In this document: piece after piece, positions 56,658 to 64,000 of the stretch
Layout of the letters: each line of letters starts with the position of its first letter
Numbering within the stretch: position 1 is the stretch's first letter
Assembly (NCBI RefSeq): GCF_010915705.1
Contig: NZ_JAAIKE010000001.1
Location: 992,001 to 1,056,000 of the forward strand
Source: Pseudotabrizicola algicola
GTDB lineage: Bacteria > Pseudomonadota > Alphaproteobacteria > Rhodobacterales > Rhodobacteraceae
Direction of reading: 5' to 3'
DNA length: 64,000 bases
Made by a program: the position numbers and the translations under genes
The notes under the pieces: model-generated
Seen by the model: only the letters and a program-made list of their open reading frames with translations
Told to the model about the DNA's origin: nothing
Databases searched by the model: none

Positions 56658-57293
56658 ATGGTCACGAAACCCCCTTTTGAATTCGACATTCGCGTCTCTG
56701 CGGACAAGAAGCGCAAGAAGACCACGAGGCGGGGGATGTCGGGGGCGTTCGAGACATCGAACAAGCCTTGCGATTATCCGGGGTGCAGCGAAAGCGGGGC
56801 CTACCGCGCCCCCAAAAGCCCCGATCTGCTGGACGAGTTCTTCTGGTTCTGCAAGGAACACATCCGCGAATACAATTTGAAATGGAATTTTTTCCAAGGC
56901 ACGTCGGACGACGATTTCCAGAAGTTTCTCGACAAGGACAGGGTCTGGGAGCGGGAGACAAAGCCTTTCAGCCGCAAGGATGACGGACGGGCCTGGGCGC
57001 GTTTGGGCGTGGATGACCCGATGGCACTTCTGGGCGAGAAGGCCACGCAGAATCCGGGCCGCCCTGCCAGCACCGCAACGCGCAAGCTGCCGCCGACCGA
57101 ACGCAAGGCCATCGAGATCCTCGATGCCCGCGACAGCTGGAGCAAGGCCGAGATCCGCAAGCAATACAAATCACTGGTCAAGGACCTGCACCCCGACATG
57201 AACGGCGGCGACAGATCGGACGAAGAGCGCCTGCAAGAGGTTGTCTGGGCTTGGGACCAGATCAAGGACAGCCGCTACTTCCGCGAGTCCTGA
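56658..57293 (+). CDS. J-domain (DnaJ-type) protein with C-terminal J domain
   Basis: 211 residues from the ATG at 56658 (MVTKPPFEFDIRVSADKKRK). The N-terminal half has CDYPGCSESGAYRAPKSPD and FWFCKEHIREYNLKWNFFQG, a cysteine/histidine pattern that could hold zinc (CxxxxC...CxxH). The C-terminal J domain (about 150-208) includes the HPD tripeptide in KDLHPDMNGGDRSDEERLQEV. It should stimulate Hsp70. The reversed order (J domain last) is characteristic of this Rhodobacterales protein found upstream of cobS. Confidence 0.9.
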   Translation: MVTKPPFEFDIRVSADKKRKKTTRRGMSGAFETSNKPCDYPGCSESGAYRAPKSPDLLDEFFWFCKEHIREYNLKWNFFQGTSDDDFQKFLDKDRVWERETKPFSRKDDGRAWARLGVDDPMALLGEKATQNPGRPASTATRKLPPTERKAIEILDARDSWSKAEIRKQYKSLVKDLHPDMNGGDRSDEERLQEVVWAWDQIKDSRYFRES

Positions 57294-57389
57294 ACGAAGC
57301 GGCCTTCCGGCGAAGGATCAGCGCAGCGGGCAATCGCCCGCTGTCCTTGTCTGTGGGCCAGTGCAGGCGGACCGGCACAGGCCTGCGGA

Positions 57390-57854
57390 TTACGCCATGC
57401 GGAAGGTCAGCGCCGCCCCGTTCATGCAGTATCGCTTGCCCGTGGGCTGCGGCCCGTCGCCGAAAACATGGCCGAAATGCCCGCCGCAACGGCGGCAATG
57501 CACCTCGGTCCGGCTGCCGAACAGGCTCCGGTCTTCCTTGGTGCGGATGGCATCGGGCAACGGCTGCCAGAAGCTGGGCCAGCCCGTGCCGCTGTCATAC
57601 TTGTGCTGCGAGGAAAACACCGGCAGATCGCAGCCCGCGCAATGATAGGTGCCTGCCCGCGTCTCCTTGTCCAGCGGACTGGTAAAGGCCCGCTCCGTCG
57701 CCTCTTCGCGCAGCACGCGGTAGGCCAGATCGCTCAACCTCGCGCGCCATTCGGCCTCGGTCAGCTGAAATTCAAAGGAGCCTTCGGCAGCCCAGGCCGA
57801 CCGTCCCAGCACCGTCAGGGCGATGCCTCCCATCATGACCGCACGTCTGTTCAT
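57390..57854 (-). CDS. msrB: Exported peptide-methionine (R)-S-oxide reductase
   Basis: 154 residues with an N-terminal export signal ([22 protein letters not shown], twin-arginine-poor, Sec or Tat). The mature enzyme has [23 protein letters not shown] and [13 protein letters not shown] (two CxxC zinc pairs), SGTGWPSFW, and the catalytic [11 protein letters not shown] (Cys, with NGA instead of the usual NSA/NSL). Reduces methionine-R-sulfoxide in the periplasm. It lies in reverse orientation between the J-domain gene and cobS. Confidence 0.95.
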   Translation of the reverse strand: MNRRAVMMGGIALTVLGRSAWAAEGSFEFQLTEAEWRARLSDLAYRVLREEATERAFTSPLDKETRAGTYHCAGCDLPVFSSQHKYDSGTGWPSFWQPLPDAIRTKEDRSLFGSRTEVHCRRCGGHFGHVFGDGPQPTGKRYCMNGAALTFRMA

Positions 57855-58041
57855 CACCGTCTCCCTTTGCACAAAGCCTATGCCGCTTTTACGCGAAGCG
57901 CGCGCAAAAGGTTTCAGCCTCACGCAAACGCGATCCGCTGCCACATTGGCACCGATTGCCGCCCTTCCCCTTGAACCCTGCCGTGTTATGTTCCACAACT
58001 TCACCGGAATGGGCCAAAGGGCCGGGACAGGACTGAGCAGG

Positions 58042-59016
58042 ATGCTGGATCACGCGATGAAACCGACTGAAGAAATCTCTGTGCGTGAGGTGTTCGGCAT
58101 CGACACCGACATGAAGGTGAAGGGCTTTGCCGAGCCGACGGACCGCGTCCCCGCGATCGACCCGACCTACAAGTTCGATCCCGACACCACATTGGCGATT
58201 CTGGCCGGCTTTGCCTATAACCGGCGCGTCATGATCCAGGGCTATCACGGCACCGGAAAATCGACGCATATCGAACAGGTGGCCGCCCGCCTGAACTGGC
58301 CCGCCGTGCGCGTCAACCTTGACAGCCACATCAGCCGGATCGACCTGATCGGCAAGGATGCGATCAAGCTGCGCGACGGCAAGCAGGTGACCGAATTCCA
58401 CGAAGGCATCCTGCCTTGGGCGCTGCGCAACCCTGTGGCGATCGTGTTCGACGAATATGACGCAGGCCGCGCCGATGTGATGTTCGTGATCCAGCGCGTG
58501 CTGGAAACCGACGGCAAGCTGACGCTGCTGGACCAGAACGAGATCATCACGCCCCACCCGTCCTTCCGGTTGTTTGCCACCGCAAATACCGTGGGTCTGG
58601 GCGATACGACGGGCCTCTATCACGGCACCCAGCAGATCAACCAGGCGCAGATGGACCGCTGGAGCCTTGTCGCCACGCTGAACTACCTCAGCCATGATGC
58701 CGAAGCCGCAATCGTTCTGGCCAAGAGCCCGCATTACAACACCGAGGCGGGGCGCAAGAAGATCGGCCAGATGGTGACCGTGGCGGAACTGACGCGCACG
58801 GCCTTCATGAATGGCGATCTGTCCACCGTGATGAGCCCGCGCACCGTGCTCAACTGGGCGCAGAATGCCGAGATTTTCCGCAATGTCGGCTATGCCTTCC
58901 GGCTGACCTTCCTGAACAAGTGCGACGAACTGGAACGGCAGACGGTCGCCGAATTCTACCAGCGCTGTTTTGCCGAGGAATTGCCCGAAAGCGCCGCCTC
59001 TATGGCAATGAAGTAA
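58042..59016 (+). CDS. cobS: Aerobic cobaltochelatase, CobS subunit
   Basis: AAA+ ATPase subunit of the CobNST cobaltochelatase that inserts cobalt into hydrogenobyrinate diamide in aerobic B12 synthesis. 324 residues from the ATG at 58042; the ATG at 58057 is an alternative. [19 protein letters not shown], Walker [29 protein letters not shown] (Walker B), [12 protein letters not shown] (sensor 1), and [11 protein letters not shown]. No B12 riboswitch is visible upstream. cobT follows after a repeat-bearing gap of 200 bp. Confidence 0.95.
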   Translation: MLDHAMKPTEEISVREVFGIDTDMKVKGFAEPTDRVPAIDPTYKFDPDTTLAILAGFAYNRRVMIQGYHGTGKSTHIEQVAARLNWPAVRVNLDSHISRIDLIGKDAIKLRDGKQVTEFHEGILPWALRNPVAIVFDEYDAGRADVMFVIQRVLETDGKLTLLDQNEIITPHPSFRLFATANTVGLGDTTGLYHGTQQINQAQMDRWSLVATLNYLSHDAEAAIVLAKSPHYNTEAGRKKIGQMVTVAELTRTAFMNGDLSTVMSPRTVLNWAQNAEIFRNVGYAFRLTFLNKCDELERQTVAEFYQRCFAEELPESAASMAMK

Positions 59017-59025
59017 GACCGTCGC

Positions 59026-59180
59026 AGGGGGGCGCTCGCGCCCCCCTCGGCGCTTTGCGCCTCGGCCCCGAGGATAGTGTGACCGGATAAGATACTGCGC
59101 GCGTTCGTATTTCATCTGTTCAAGAATGTTCCAAGGGGGGCGCTTACCGCAGGCAAGCGGAGAGGACAGATAGCCCCCTT
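59026..59180. repeat. Diverged head-to-head pair of dispersed elements between cobS and cobT
   Basis: Left half (minus): TATCCTCGGGG, inner hairpin GAGGCGCAAAGCGCC, terminal GGGGGGCGC-GAG-CGCCCCCC. Right half (plus): TTCATCTGTT, CAAG, AATGTTCC, AAGGGGGG, inner GCTTACCGCAGGCAAGCGG, then AGGACAGATAGCCCCC. The left half matches the glyS copy; the right half matches the purD-lysC copy. The left 10-mer is degraded. Confidence 0.7.
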
Positions 59181-59216
59181 TCGCAGGCAGGCCCACAGAC
59201 CAGAGCCCTCGGTGAT

Positions 59217-61088
59217 ATGACAAAACCAAGCGACAACCCCGCCGATCCGTTCAAGAAGGCCCTTGCCGAGGCCACCAAGGTGCTTGCCGACGATCCGGAG
59301 ATGACCGTCAGCTATTCGGTCGATCCGCCCGGCATGAACCGCGACGGGGTGCGCCTGCCGCAGGTCAGCCGCCGGATGACGCGGGACGAGGTCTTGCTGG
59401 CGCGCGGCACGGCAGATGCCTTTGCCTTGCGGCGCAAATATCACGACGAGGCGGTTTCCTCGCGCTATGCCCCCACAGGGCAGCTCGCCCGTGACATTTA
59501 CGATGCAATGGAAACTGCGCGCTGCGAGGCGGTGGGGGCGCGGGCCATGCCCGGCACGGCGGGCAATATCGACGCCAAGATCGGGCATGAGGCCGACCGC
59601 AAGGGCTATGGCCAGATCACCAGCACGCAGGACGCGCCCTTGTCGGTTGCGGCGGGCTATCTGGTGCGGCATCTGGCAACAGGGCGGAGCCTGCCACCGG
59701 GGGCCGCCAATGTGATGAACCTGTGGCGCGGCTTCATTGAAGAGCAGGCCAGCGGCACCTTGGAGAACATCGACCATGTGCTGGCCGATCAGGCGGCCTT
59801 TGCCCGTCTGGCGCGCAAGGTGATTTCCGACCTCGGCTATGGCGACCAGCTTGGCGATGATCCGGACGCGCCCGACGACGATCAGGCCGACGACGAGGCC
59901 CAGCAGGATGAAGACAGCCCCGAAAGCGAAGGGGATGAACAATCCGAGCAGGACGAATCCGAAGCCAGCCCCGAGCGGTCGCAGGAAGAACAGCAGGACC
60001 AGTCGCAGGCGCAGGTGTCGATGGAAGACAGCGCCGATATGGAACAGGGCGACGAGACGGAACTGCCCGAGGGCGAGGCCCCGCTGGAGCCGCCGCCCCC
60101 TGCCCCGCATTCCTCGGCCGATCCGAATTACGTTGTCTACACCACGGATTTCGATGAGGAAATCCGCGCCGAAGACCTTGCCGAACCCGCCGAACTGGAA
60201 CGGCTGCGCGCCTATCTGGACCAGCAGCTGGAGCCGCTCAAGGGCGCGGTCAGCCGGCTGGCCAACAAGCTGCAACGCCGTCTGCAGGCGCAGCAGAACC
60301 GCTCATGGGACTTCGATCTGGAAGAAGGCACGCTGGATGCGGGCCGTCTGGCGCGGGTGGTGGCAAACCCGACCACGCCGCTCAGCTTCAAGCAGGAGAA
60401 GGACACCGAGTTCCGCGACACCTGCGTGACGCTCTTGCTCGACAATTCCGGCTCCATGCGGGGACGCCCGATTTCGATTGCCGCGATCTGCGCCGATGTG
60501 CTGGCCCGCACGCTGGAGCGGTGCTCGGTCAAGGTGGAGATCCTTGGCTTCACCACCCGCGCGTGGAAAGGCGGGCAGAGCCGCGAGCGGTGGCTGGCCC
60601 AAGGGCGCGCACAGCAGCCCGGGCGGCTGAACGATCTGCGCCACATCATCTACAAGGGGGCAGATGCCCCGTGGCGGCGCGCGCGGCCCAATCTGGGCCT
60701 GATGATGAAAGAGGGCCTGCTCAAGGAAAACATCGACGGCGAGGCGCTGGAATGGGCGCACCGCCGCGCGGCGGCCCGCCCCGAGGCGCGCAAGATCCTG
60801 ATGGTTATTTCCGACGGCGCGCCGGTGGATGACAGCACCCTGTCGGTCAATCCGGCGAATTTTCTGGAAAAGCACCTACGCGATGTCATTGCGATGGTCG
60901 AGCGCAAGCGGGCGGTGGAGCTGATCGCCATCGGCATCGGCCATGATGTGACGCGCTACTACCAGCGTGCGGTGACGATCACCGATGTCGAGCAACTGGC
61001 GGGCGCGATGACCGAGCAGCTTGCCGGATTGTTCGACACCGATCCGCGCAAGCGGGCGCGGGCCTTGGGAATGCGCAAGGTCGGCTGA
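59217..61088 (+). CDS. cobT: Aerobic cobaltochelatase, CobT subunit
   Basis: 623 residues. N-terminal CobT domain ([39 protein letters not shown]), a long acidic linker (about 215-285, rich in D/E/Q/S), and a C-terminal VWA domain with a MIDAS motif in [18 protein letters not shown], with [14 protein letters not shown]. Forms the chaperone-like ring with CobS that drives cobalt insertion by CobN (not in the window). No clear ribosome-binding sequence. Supports aerobic cobalamin synthesis in this organism. Confidence 0.95.
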   Translation: MTKPSDNPADPFKKALAEATKVLADDPEMTVSYSVDPPGMNRDGVRLPQVSRRMTRDEVLLARGTADAFALRRKYHDEAVSSRYAPTGQLARDIYDAMETARCEAVGARAMPGTAGNIDAKIGHEADRKGYGQITSTQDAPLSVAAGYLVRHLATGRSLPPGAANVMNLWRGFIEEQASGTLENIDHVLADQAAFARLARKVISDLGYGDQLGDDPDAPDDDQADDEAQQDEDSPESEGDEQSEQDESEASPERSQEEQQDQSQAQVSMEDSADMEQGDETELPEGEAPLEPPPPAPHSSADPNYVVYTTDFDEEIRAEDLAEPAELERLRAYLDQQLEPLKGAVSRLANKLQRRLQAQQNRSWDFDLEEGTLDAGRLARVVANPTTPLSFKQEKDTEFRDTCVTLLLDNSGSMRGRPISIAAICADVLARTLERCSVKVEILGFTTRAWKGGQSRERWLAQGRAQQPGRLNDLRHIIYKGADAPWRRARPNLGLMMKEGLLKENIDGEALEWAHRRAAARPEARKILMVISDGAPVDDSTLSVNPANFLEKHLRDVIAMVERKRAVELIAIGIGHDVTRYYQRAVTITDVEQLAGAMTEQLAGLFDTDPRKRARALGMRKVG

Positions 61089-61116
61089 GGGCGCACGGGG
61101 CAAGGCGCGGAAAGTT

Positions 61117-61170
61117 GGGGGCTCTGCCCCCCGGCTTCGGCTCCCCCGAAGTATTTCAGAAAGGTGCAAT
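61117..61170 (-). repeat. Dispersed 3' element, subfamily B-like (copy after cobT)
   Basis: Minus strand: ATTGCACCTT, TCTG, AAATACTTC, GGGGGAGCC, terminal GGGGG-CAGAG-CCCCC. The element abuts the pepP-like gene so closely that its AAAGGTGCAAT end supplies the ribosome-binding sequence for the ATG at 61173. Confidence 0.65.
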
Positions 61171-61172
61171 CC

Positions 61173-62966
61173 ATGTTCCAGAGCTTTGACAGCCCCGCCA
61201 CCCCGGAACAGGGTCCGCCCCGTCTGGCCGCTTTGCGTCAGGTGATGCAGCGGGCGGGTGTGGACGCCTTTATCGTGCCGCGCGCCGACGCCCATCAGGG
61301 GGAATATGTGGCCGCCCGCGACGAGCGGCTGCAATGGCTGACGGGCTTTACCGGATCGGCGGGATTTGCCGTGGTCTTGCCCGATGCTGCGGGGGTGTTC
61401 ATCGACGGGCGCTACCGCGTGCAGGTCAAGGCGCAGGTGGACCTGTCGCACTTTTCCCCCGTGCCCTGGCCCGAGGTGAAGGCGGGGGCATGGATAGCGG
61501 AGCATCTGGCGGCAGGCGTCGTGGGTTTCGACCCCTGGCTGCACACGGCGGATGAGATCGCGGCCTTGCGCGCGGTGCTGGACCCTGCGGGCCTGACCTT
61601 GCGCGGGCTGGGAAATCTGGTGGATGCGATCTGGCCCGACCAGCCACCACCACCCTGTGGACGGGCCTTTGTGCATCCGGACCATCTGGCCGGAAAGAGC
61701 AGCGCGGACAAGCGCGCGCGGCTGGCAGAGGGGCTGCGCAAGGCAGGCCAGCGGGCGGCGGTGATCACGCTGCCCGACTCGATCTGCTGGCTTTTAAACA
61801 TCCGGGGCGCGGATGTGCCCAAGAACCCCGTGCTGCAGGGCTTTGCCATCCTGCATGACGATGGACGGGTGGCGCTTTACACCGATCCGGCCAAGCTGCC
61901 CGCCGAGGTTCTGGCCCATCTGGGGCCAGATGTGGCCCCCTGCCCGCCCGAGGCTTTCGTGCCTGCCCTGCGCGGCCTTGCGGGGCCGGTGAGGGTTGAC
62001 CGGGCCACGGCGCCCTTGGCCGTTTCCGAGGTGCTGGCCGAGGCCGGAGTGGCGCTGGTCTGGGGCGACGACCCCTGCCGTCTGCCAAAGGCCCGCAAGA
62101 ATGCCGCCGAGATCGAGGGCATGCGCGAGGCGCATCTGCGCGACGGGGCGGCGGTGGTGACGTTCCTCGCGTGGCTGGACCGGCAGAAGCCCGGCAGCCT
62201 GACCGAGATCGACGTCGTCACCGCGCTGGAAGGATTCCGCCGCGCCACCAATGCCTTGCATGACATCAGCTTTGACACGATCTGCGGCGCGGGGCCGAAC
62301 GGGGCCATCATGCATTACCGCGTCACGCGCGAGACGAACCGCGCGGTGCGTGACAATGAGCTGCTTCTCGTCGACTCGGGCGGGCAGTATCATGACGGCA
62401 CCACCGACATCACCCGCACGATGGCCGTAGGCGATCCGGGTGACGAGCCGCGGATCTGCTACACACGCGTGCTGCAAGGCATGATCGCCATTTCCCGCGC
62501 GCGCTTTCCCAAAGGGCTCGCGGGCCGCGATCTCGACCCGCTGGCGCGGTTCGCGCTCTGGGTGGCGGGGCAGGATTTCGACCACGGCACCGGACATGGG
62601 GTCGGAGCCTTCCTCAGCGTTCACGAAGGCCCGCAGCGCATCAGCCGCCTGTCAGAGGTGCCGCTGGAGCCCGGCATGATCCTGTCGAACGAGCCGGGCT
62701 ATTACCGCGAGGGGGCGTTCGGCATCCGGCTGGAGAACCTGATCGTGGTGCAGGAGGCCCCTGCCTTGGGCGACGGGCGCGCACAATACAGTTTCGAGAC
62801 GCTGACCTTCGTGCCGCTGGACCGACGGCTTGTTGTCACATCCATGTTGTCGCCGGACGAGCGGGCATGGCTGGACAGCTATCACGCCGAGGTGTTGACC
62901 AAGATCGGCCCGCGCGTTGCGCCAGAGGTGCGCGACTGGCTGACAGCCTCCTGCGCGCCGCTGTAG
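61173..62966 (+). CDS. M24B Xaa-Pro aminopeptidase
   Basis: 597 residues: two N-terminal creatinase-like domains and a C-terminal pita-bread M24 domain. The dinuclear metal ligands are in LLVDSGGQYHDGTTDITRT (two Asp), DHGTGHGVGAF (His), SNEPGYYREG (Glu) and RLENLI (Glu). Same three-domain layout as eukaryotic-type XPNPEP1 and its bacterial relatives. ATG at 61173; an in-frame GTG three codons upstream is possible. Confidence 0.93.
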   Translation: MFQSFDSPATPEQGPPRLAALRQVMQRAGVDAFIVPRADAHQGEYVAARDERLQWLTGFTGSAGFAVVLPDAAGVFIDGRYRVQVKAQVDLSHFSPVPWPEVKAGAWIAEHLAAGVVGFDPWLHTADEIAALRAVLDPAGLTLRGLGNLVDAIWPDQPPPPCGRAFVHPDHLAGKSSADKRARLAEGLRKAGQRAAVITLPDSICWLLNIRGADVPKNPVLQGFAILHDDGRVALYTDPAKLPAEVLAHLGPDVAPCPPEAFVPALRGLAGPVRVDRATAPLAVSEVLAEAGVALVWGDDPCRLPKARKNAAEIEGMREAHLRDGAAVVTFLAWLDRQKPGSLTEIDVVTALEGFRRATNALHDISFDTICGAGPNGAIMHYRVTRETNRAVRDNELLLVDSGGQYHDGTTDITRTMAVGDPGDEPRICYTRVLQGMIAISRARFPKGLAGRDLDPLARFALWVAGQDFDHGTGHGVGAFLSVHEGPQRISRLSEVPLEPGMILSNEPGYYREGAFGIRLENLIVVQEAPALGDGRAQYSFETLTFVPLDRRLVVTSMLSPDERAWLDSYHAEVLTKIGPRVAPEVRDWLTASCAPL

Positions 62967-62975
62967 CCCGCAGGG

Positions 62976-63383
62976 TCAGGCCGCGGCGGCGACCGCGCGA
63001 ATGCGCTCGACCATCGCGCGCACCCCGTTGGAGCGCTGCGCCGACAGATGGTCGTTCAGCCCCAGCCGACCCAGTTCGGCGGGCGCGTCCACGGCGGCGA
63101 CCTGATCGACCGGCACCCCGGAGTAAAGCGCGTGCAGAATGGCGATCAGCCCGCGCACGATCATGGCATCGCTGTCGCCCTGAAAGTCGAAACGGCCATC
63201 GGCAATCACCGGCCGCAGCCAGACCTGACTGGCGCAGCCGTCTACCTTGAGGGCGGGCACCTTGAACTCGTCGGCCAAGGGCGGCATCGCCTTGCCCAGT
63301 TCGATCACATGGCGATAGCGGTCTTCCCAATCATCGAGAAAGTCGAAGGTGTCTGCTATGTCTTCAAAAGCGGTGGTGGCCAT
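62976..63383 (-). CDS. sufE: SufE family sulfur-transfer protein
   Basis: 135 residues from the ATG at 63383 (MATTAFEDIADTFDFLDDWE). RYRHVIELGKAMPPL, then the sulfur-accepting cysteine in KVDGCASQVWL, FQGDSDAMIVRGLIAIL, and C-terminal LNDHLSAQRSNGVRAMVERIR. Accepts persulfide from a SufS-type desulfurase for Fe-S assembly. The rest of the suf operon is not here. Confidence 0.95.
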   Translation of the reverse strand: MATTAFEDIADTFDFLDDWEDRYRHVIELGKAMPPLADEFKVPALKVDGCASQVWLRPVIADGRFDFQGDSDAMIVRGLIAILHALYSGVPVDQVAAVDAPAELGRLGLNDHLSAQRSNGVRAMVERIRAVAAAA

Positions 63384-63518
63384 GAACGGGGCTCCTTTGC
63401 TGCTGAGGTAATGCCCGGTCCAGCCAAGGTCCAGCCCCTTTGCCGCCATTTCAACAGCCGCCCTTTTCAAAAGCCGATCCATCGGCTACCCAAGGGCAAA
63501 GCCAAGATGGATGGACCG

Positions 63519-63974
63519 ATGAAACGCCCCGTGACAGCCGCCCTCGTTGCCGTTCTGGTGCTGACCTCTTGCGGCGCTGCACGCGAGTCCCGGTTGAACC
63601 CGTTCAATTGGTTTTCCCGCTCGGAACCGGTGGAAACGCTGACCCCGCTGCGCGCCAAGGTCGATCCGCGGCTTCTGGTGTCCGACGTGACCTTGCTGAG
63701 CGTCGAACCCTACAGTGGCGGGGCCATCGTGCGGGCGACAGGGGTGATGGAAAGCCAGGGATGGTGGGACGCCGAACTGGTCGAAGTGCCGAATGACGAC
63801 CCGTCGCATCTGGTGCTCGAATTCCGGATGCTGCCGCCGGTCACCGATACGGCCATCAGCACGCCGCGCAGCCGCGAGGTGACGGCGGCCACCACATTGA
63901 CGCCGCGGCGGCTGGAAGATATCGCGCGGATCACCGTTCAGGGCGAGCGGTCGGCGCGCACCACGCGCCGCTGA
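63519..63974 (+). CDS. Predicted lipoprotein, unknown function
   Basis: 151 residues. Signal MKRPVTAALVAVLVLTSCGAAR with lipobox LTSC. The mature domain has LNPFNWFSRSEPVE, a beta-rich GGAIVRATGVMESQGWWDAELV, and C-terminal LVLEFRMLPPVTDTAI...ARITVQG. I do not recognise a named family. I chose the ATG at 63519 over 63507 because it gives a clean signal peptide. Divergent from sufE. Confidence 0.75.
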   Translation: MKRPVTAALVAVLVLTSCGAARESRLNPFNWFSRSEPVETLTPLRAKVDPRLLVSDVTLLSVEPYSGGAIVRATGVMESQGWWDAELVEVPNDDPSHLVLEFRMLPPVTDTAISTPRSREVTAATTLTPRRLEDIARITVQGERSARTTRR

Positions 63975-64000
63975 CGCTCAGAGACGGATAACCCGCACCT

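Noticed and set aside
57855-58041. Possible B12 riboswitch upstream of cobS
   Set aside because: None of the conserved cobalamin-aptamer blocks (GCCACTG, the CCCCCGCAACGG box) occurs in this spacer or in the cobS-cobT gap.
63978-64000. Possible 3' end of a leftward gene (…VRVIRL then stop) at the right edge
   Set aside because: Only seven codons are in the window, too few to support a gene.

Overview
The window (about 64 kb, uniformly GC-rich, densely packed) looks like chromosomal DNA of an alphaproteobacterium of the Rhodobacteraceae (Rhodobacter/Gemmobacter/Tabrizicola-like). The evidence is the family-typical linkages: glyQ–DUF6446–glyS, lysC–ptsP, sspB–fumC–DUF4169, ftsY–EamA–ispZ, bolA–J-protein–cobS–cobT, plus an alphaproteobacterial SAM-II riboswitch on metZ. 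Nearly every gene reads as intact. I see no rRNA, tRNA, CRISPR array, insertion sequence, integrase or prophage.

Layout. 1-8.4 kb: a 3'-truncated cysteine-desulfurase-like gene diverges from a cobalamin riboswitch that leads directly into gbcAB (oxidative N-demethylation of glycine betaine). Two tandem Lrp/AsnC regulators diverge from ilvC, and a BCCT betaine-type carrier follows. 8.4-12.6 kb (minus): glmM, folP, an extended folB and a secreted SleB-type hydrolase. 12.8-19 kb (minus): a PPDK-like protein with a degraded ATP-binding half, then glyS, DUF6446 and glyQ. 19.3-29.7 kb: a secreted SPOR/peptidoglycan-binding/trypsin-fold protein without its catalytic triad, two tandem trkH genes, folE2, metZ with SAM-II riboswitch and terminator, ispZ, an EamA transporter and ftsY. 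29.8-40.8 kb: an AlkB-like hydroxylase, xseA, purD, lysC, ptsP, EcsC and GNAT proteins, and a flavin reductase. 41.2-47.8 kb: mtnP–secreted protein–apt (methylthioadenosine salvage), chrA, sspB, fumC–DUF4169, rlmJ. 47.9-57.9 kb: pepN, a photolyase with a DUF2256 zinc-ribbon protein, an ArsR–SRPBCC–SRPBCC operon, glcB–glcG-like, bolA, a J-domain protein and exported msrB. 58-64 kb: cobS, cobT (aerobic cobaltochelatase), an M24 aminopeptidase, sufE and a lipoprotein.

Themes. Methyl-group and one-carbon metabolism recurs: betaine uptake and demethylation, metZ under SAM control, MTA salvage and B12 synthesis. The most provocative regulatory link is the B12 riboswitch on gbcAB. Betaine is long known to stimulate B12 production in Pseudomonas denitrificans, so betaine demethylation may belong to the B12 regulon as a supplier of glycine and methyl groups.

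The second notable signal is a family of dispersed intergenic elements: a 10-mer ending in TT, four variable bases, AATAYYCC, then G-rich hairpins. At least eight copies lie just 3' of genes in this one window, several as head-to-head pairs, and two sequence subfamilies share the same frame.
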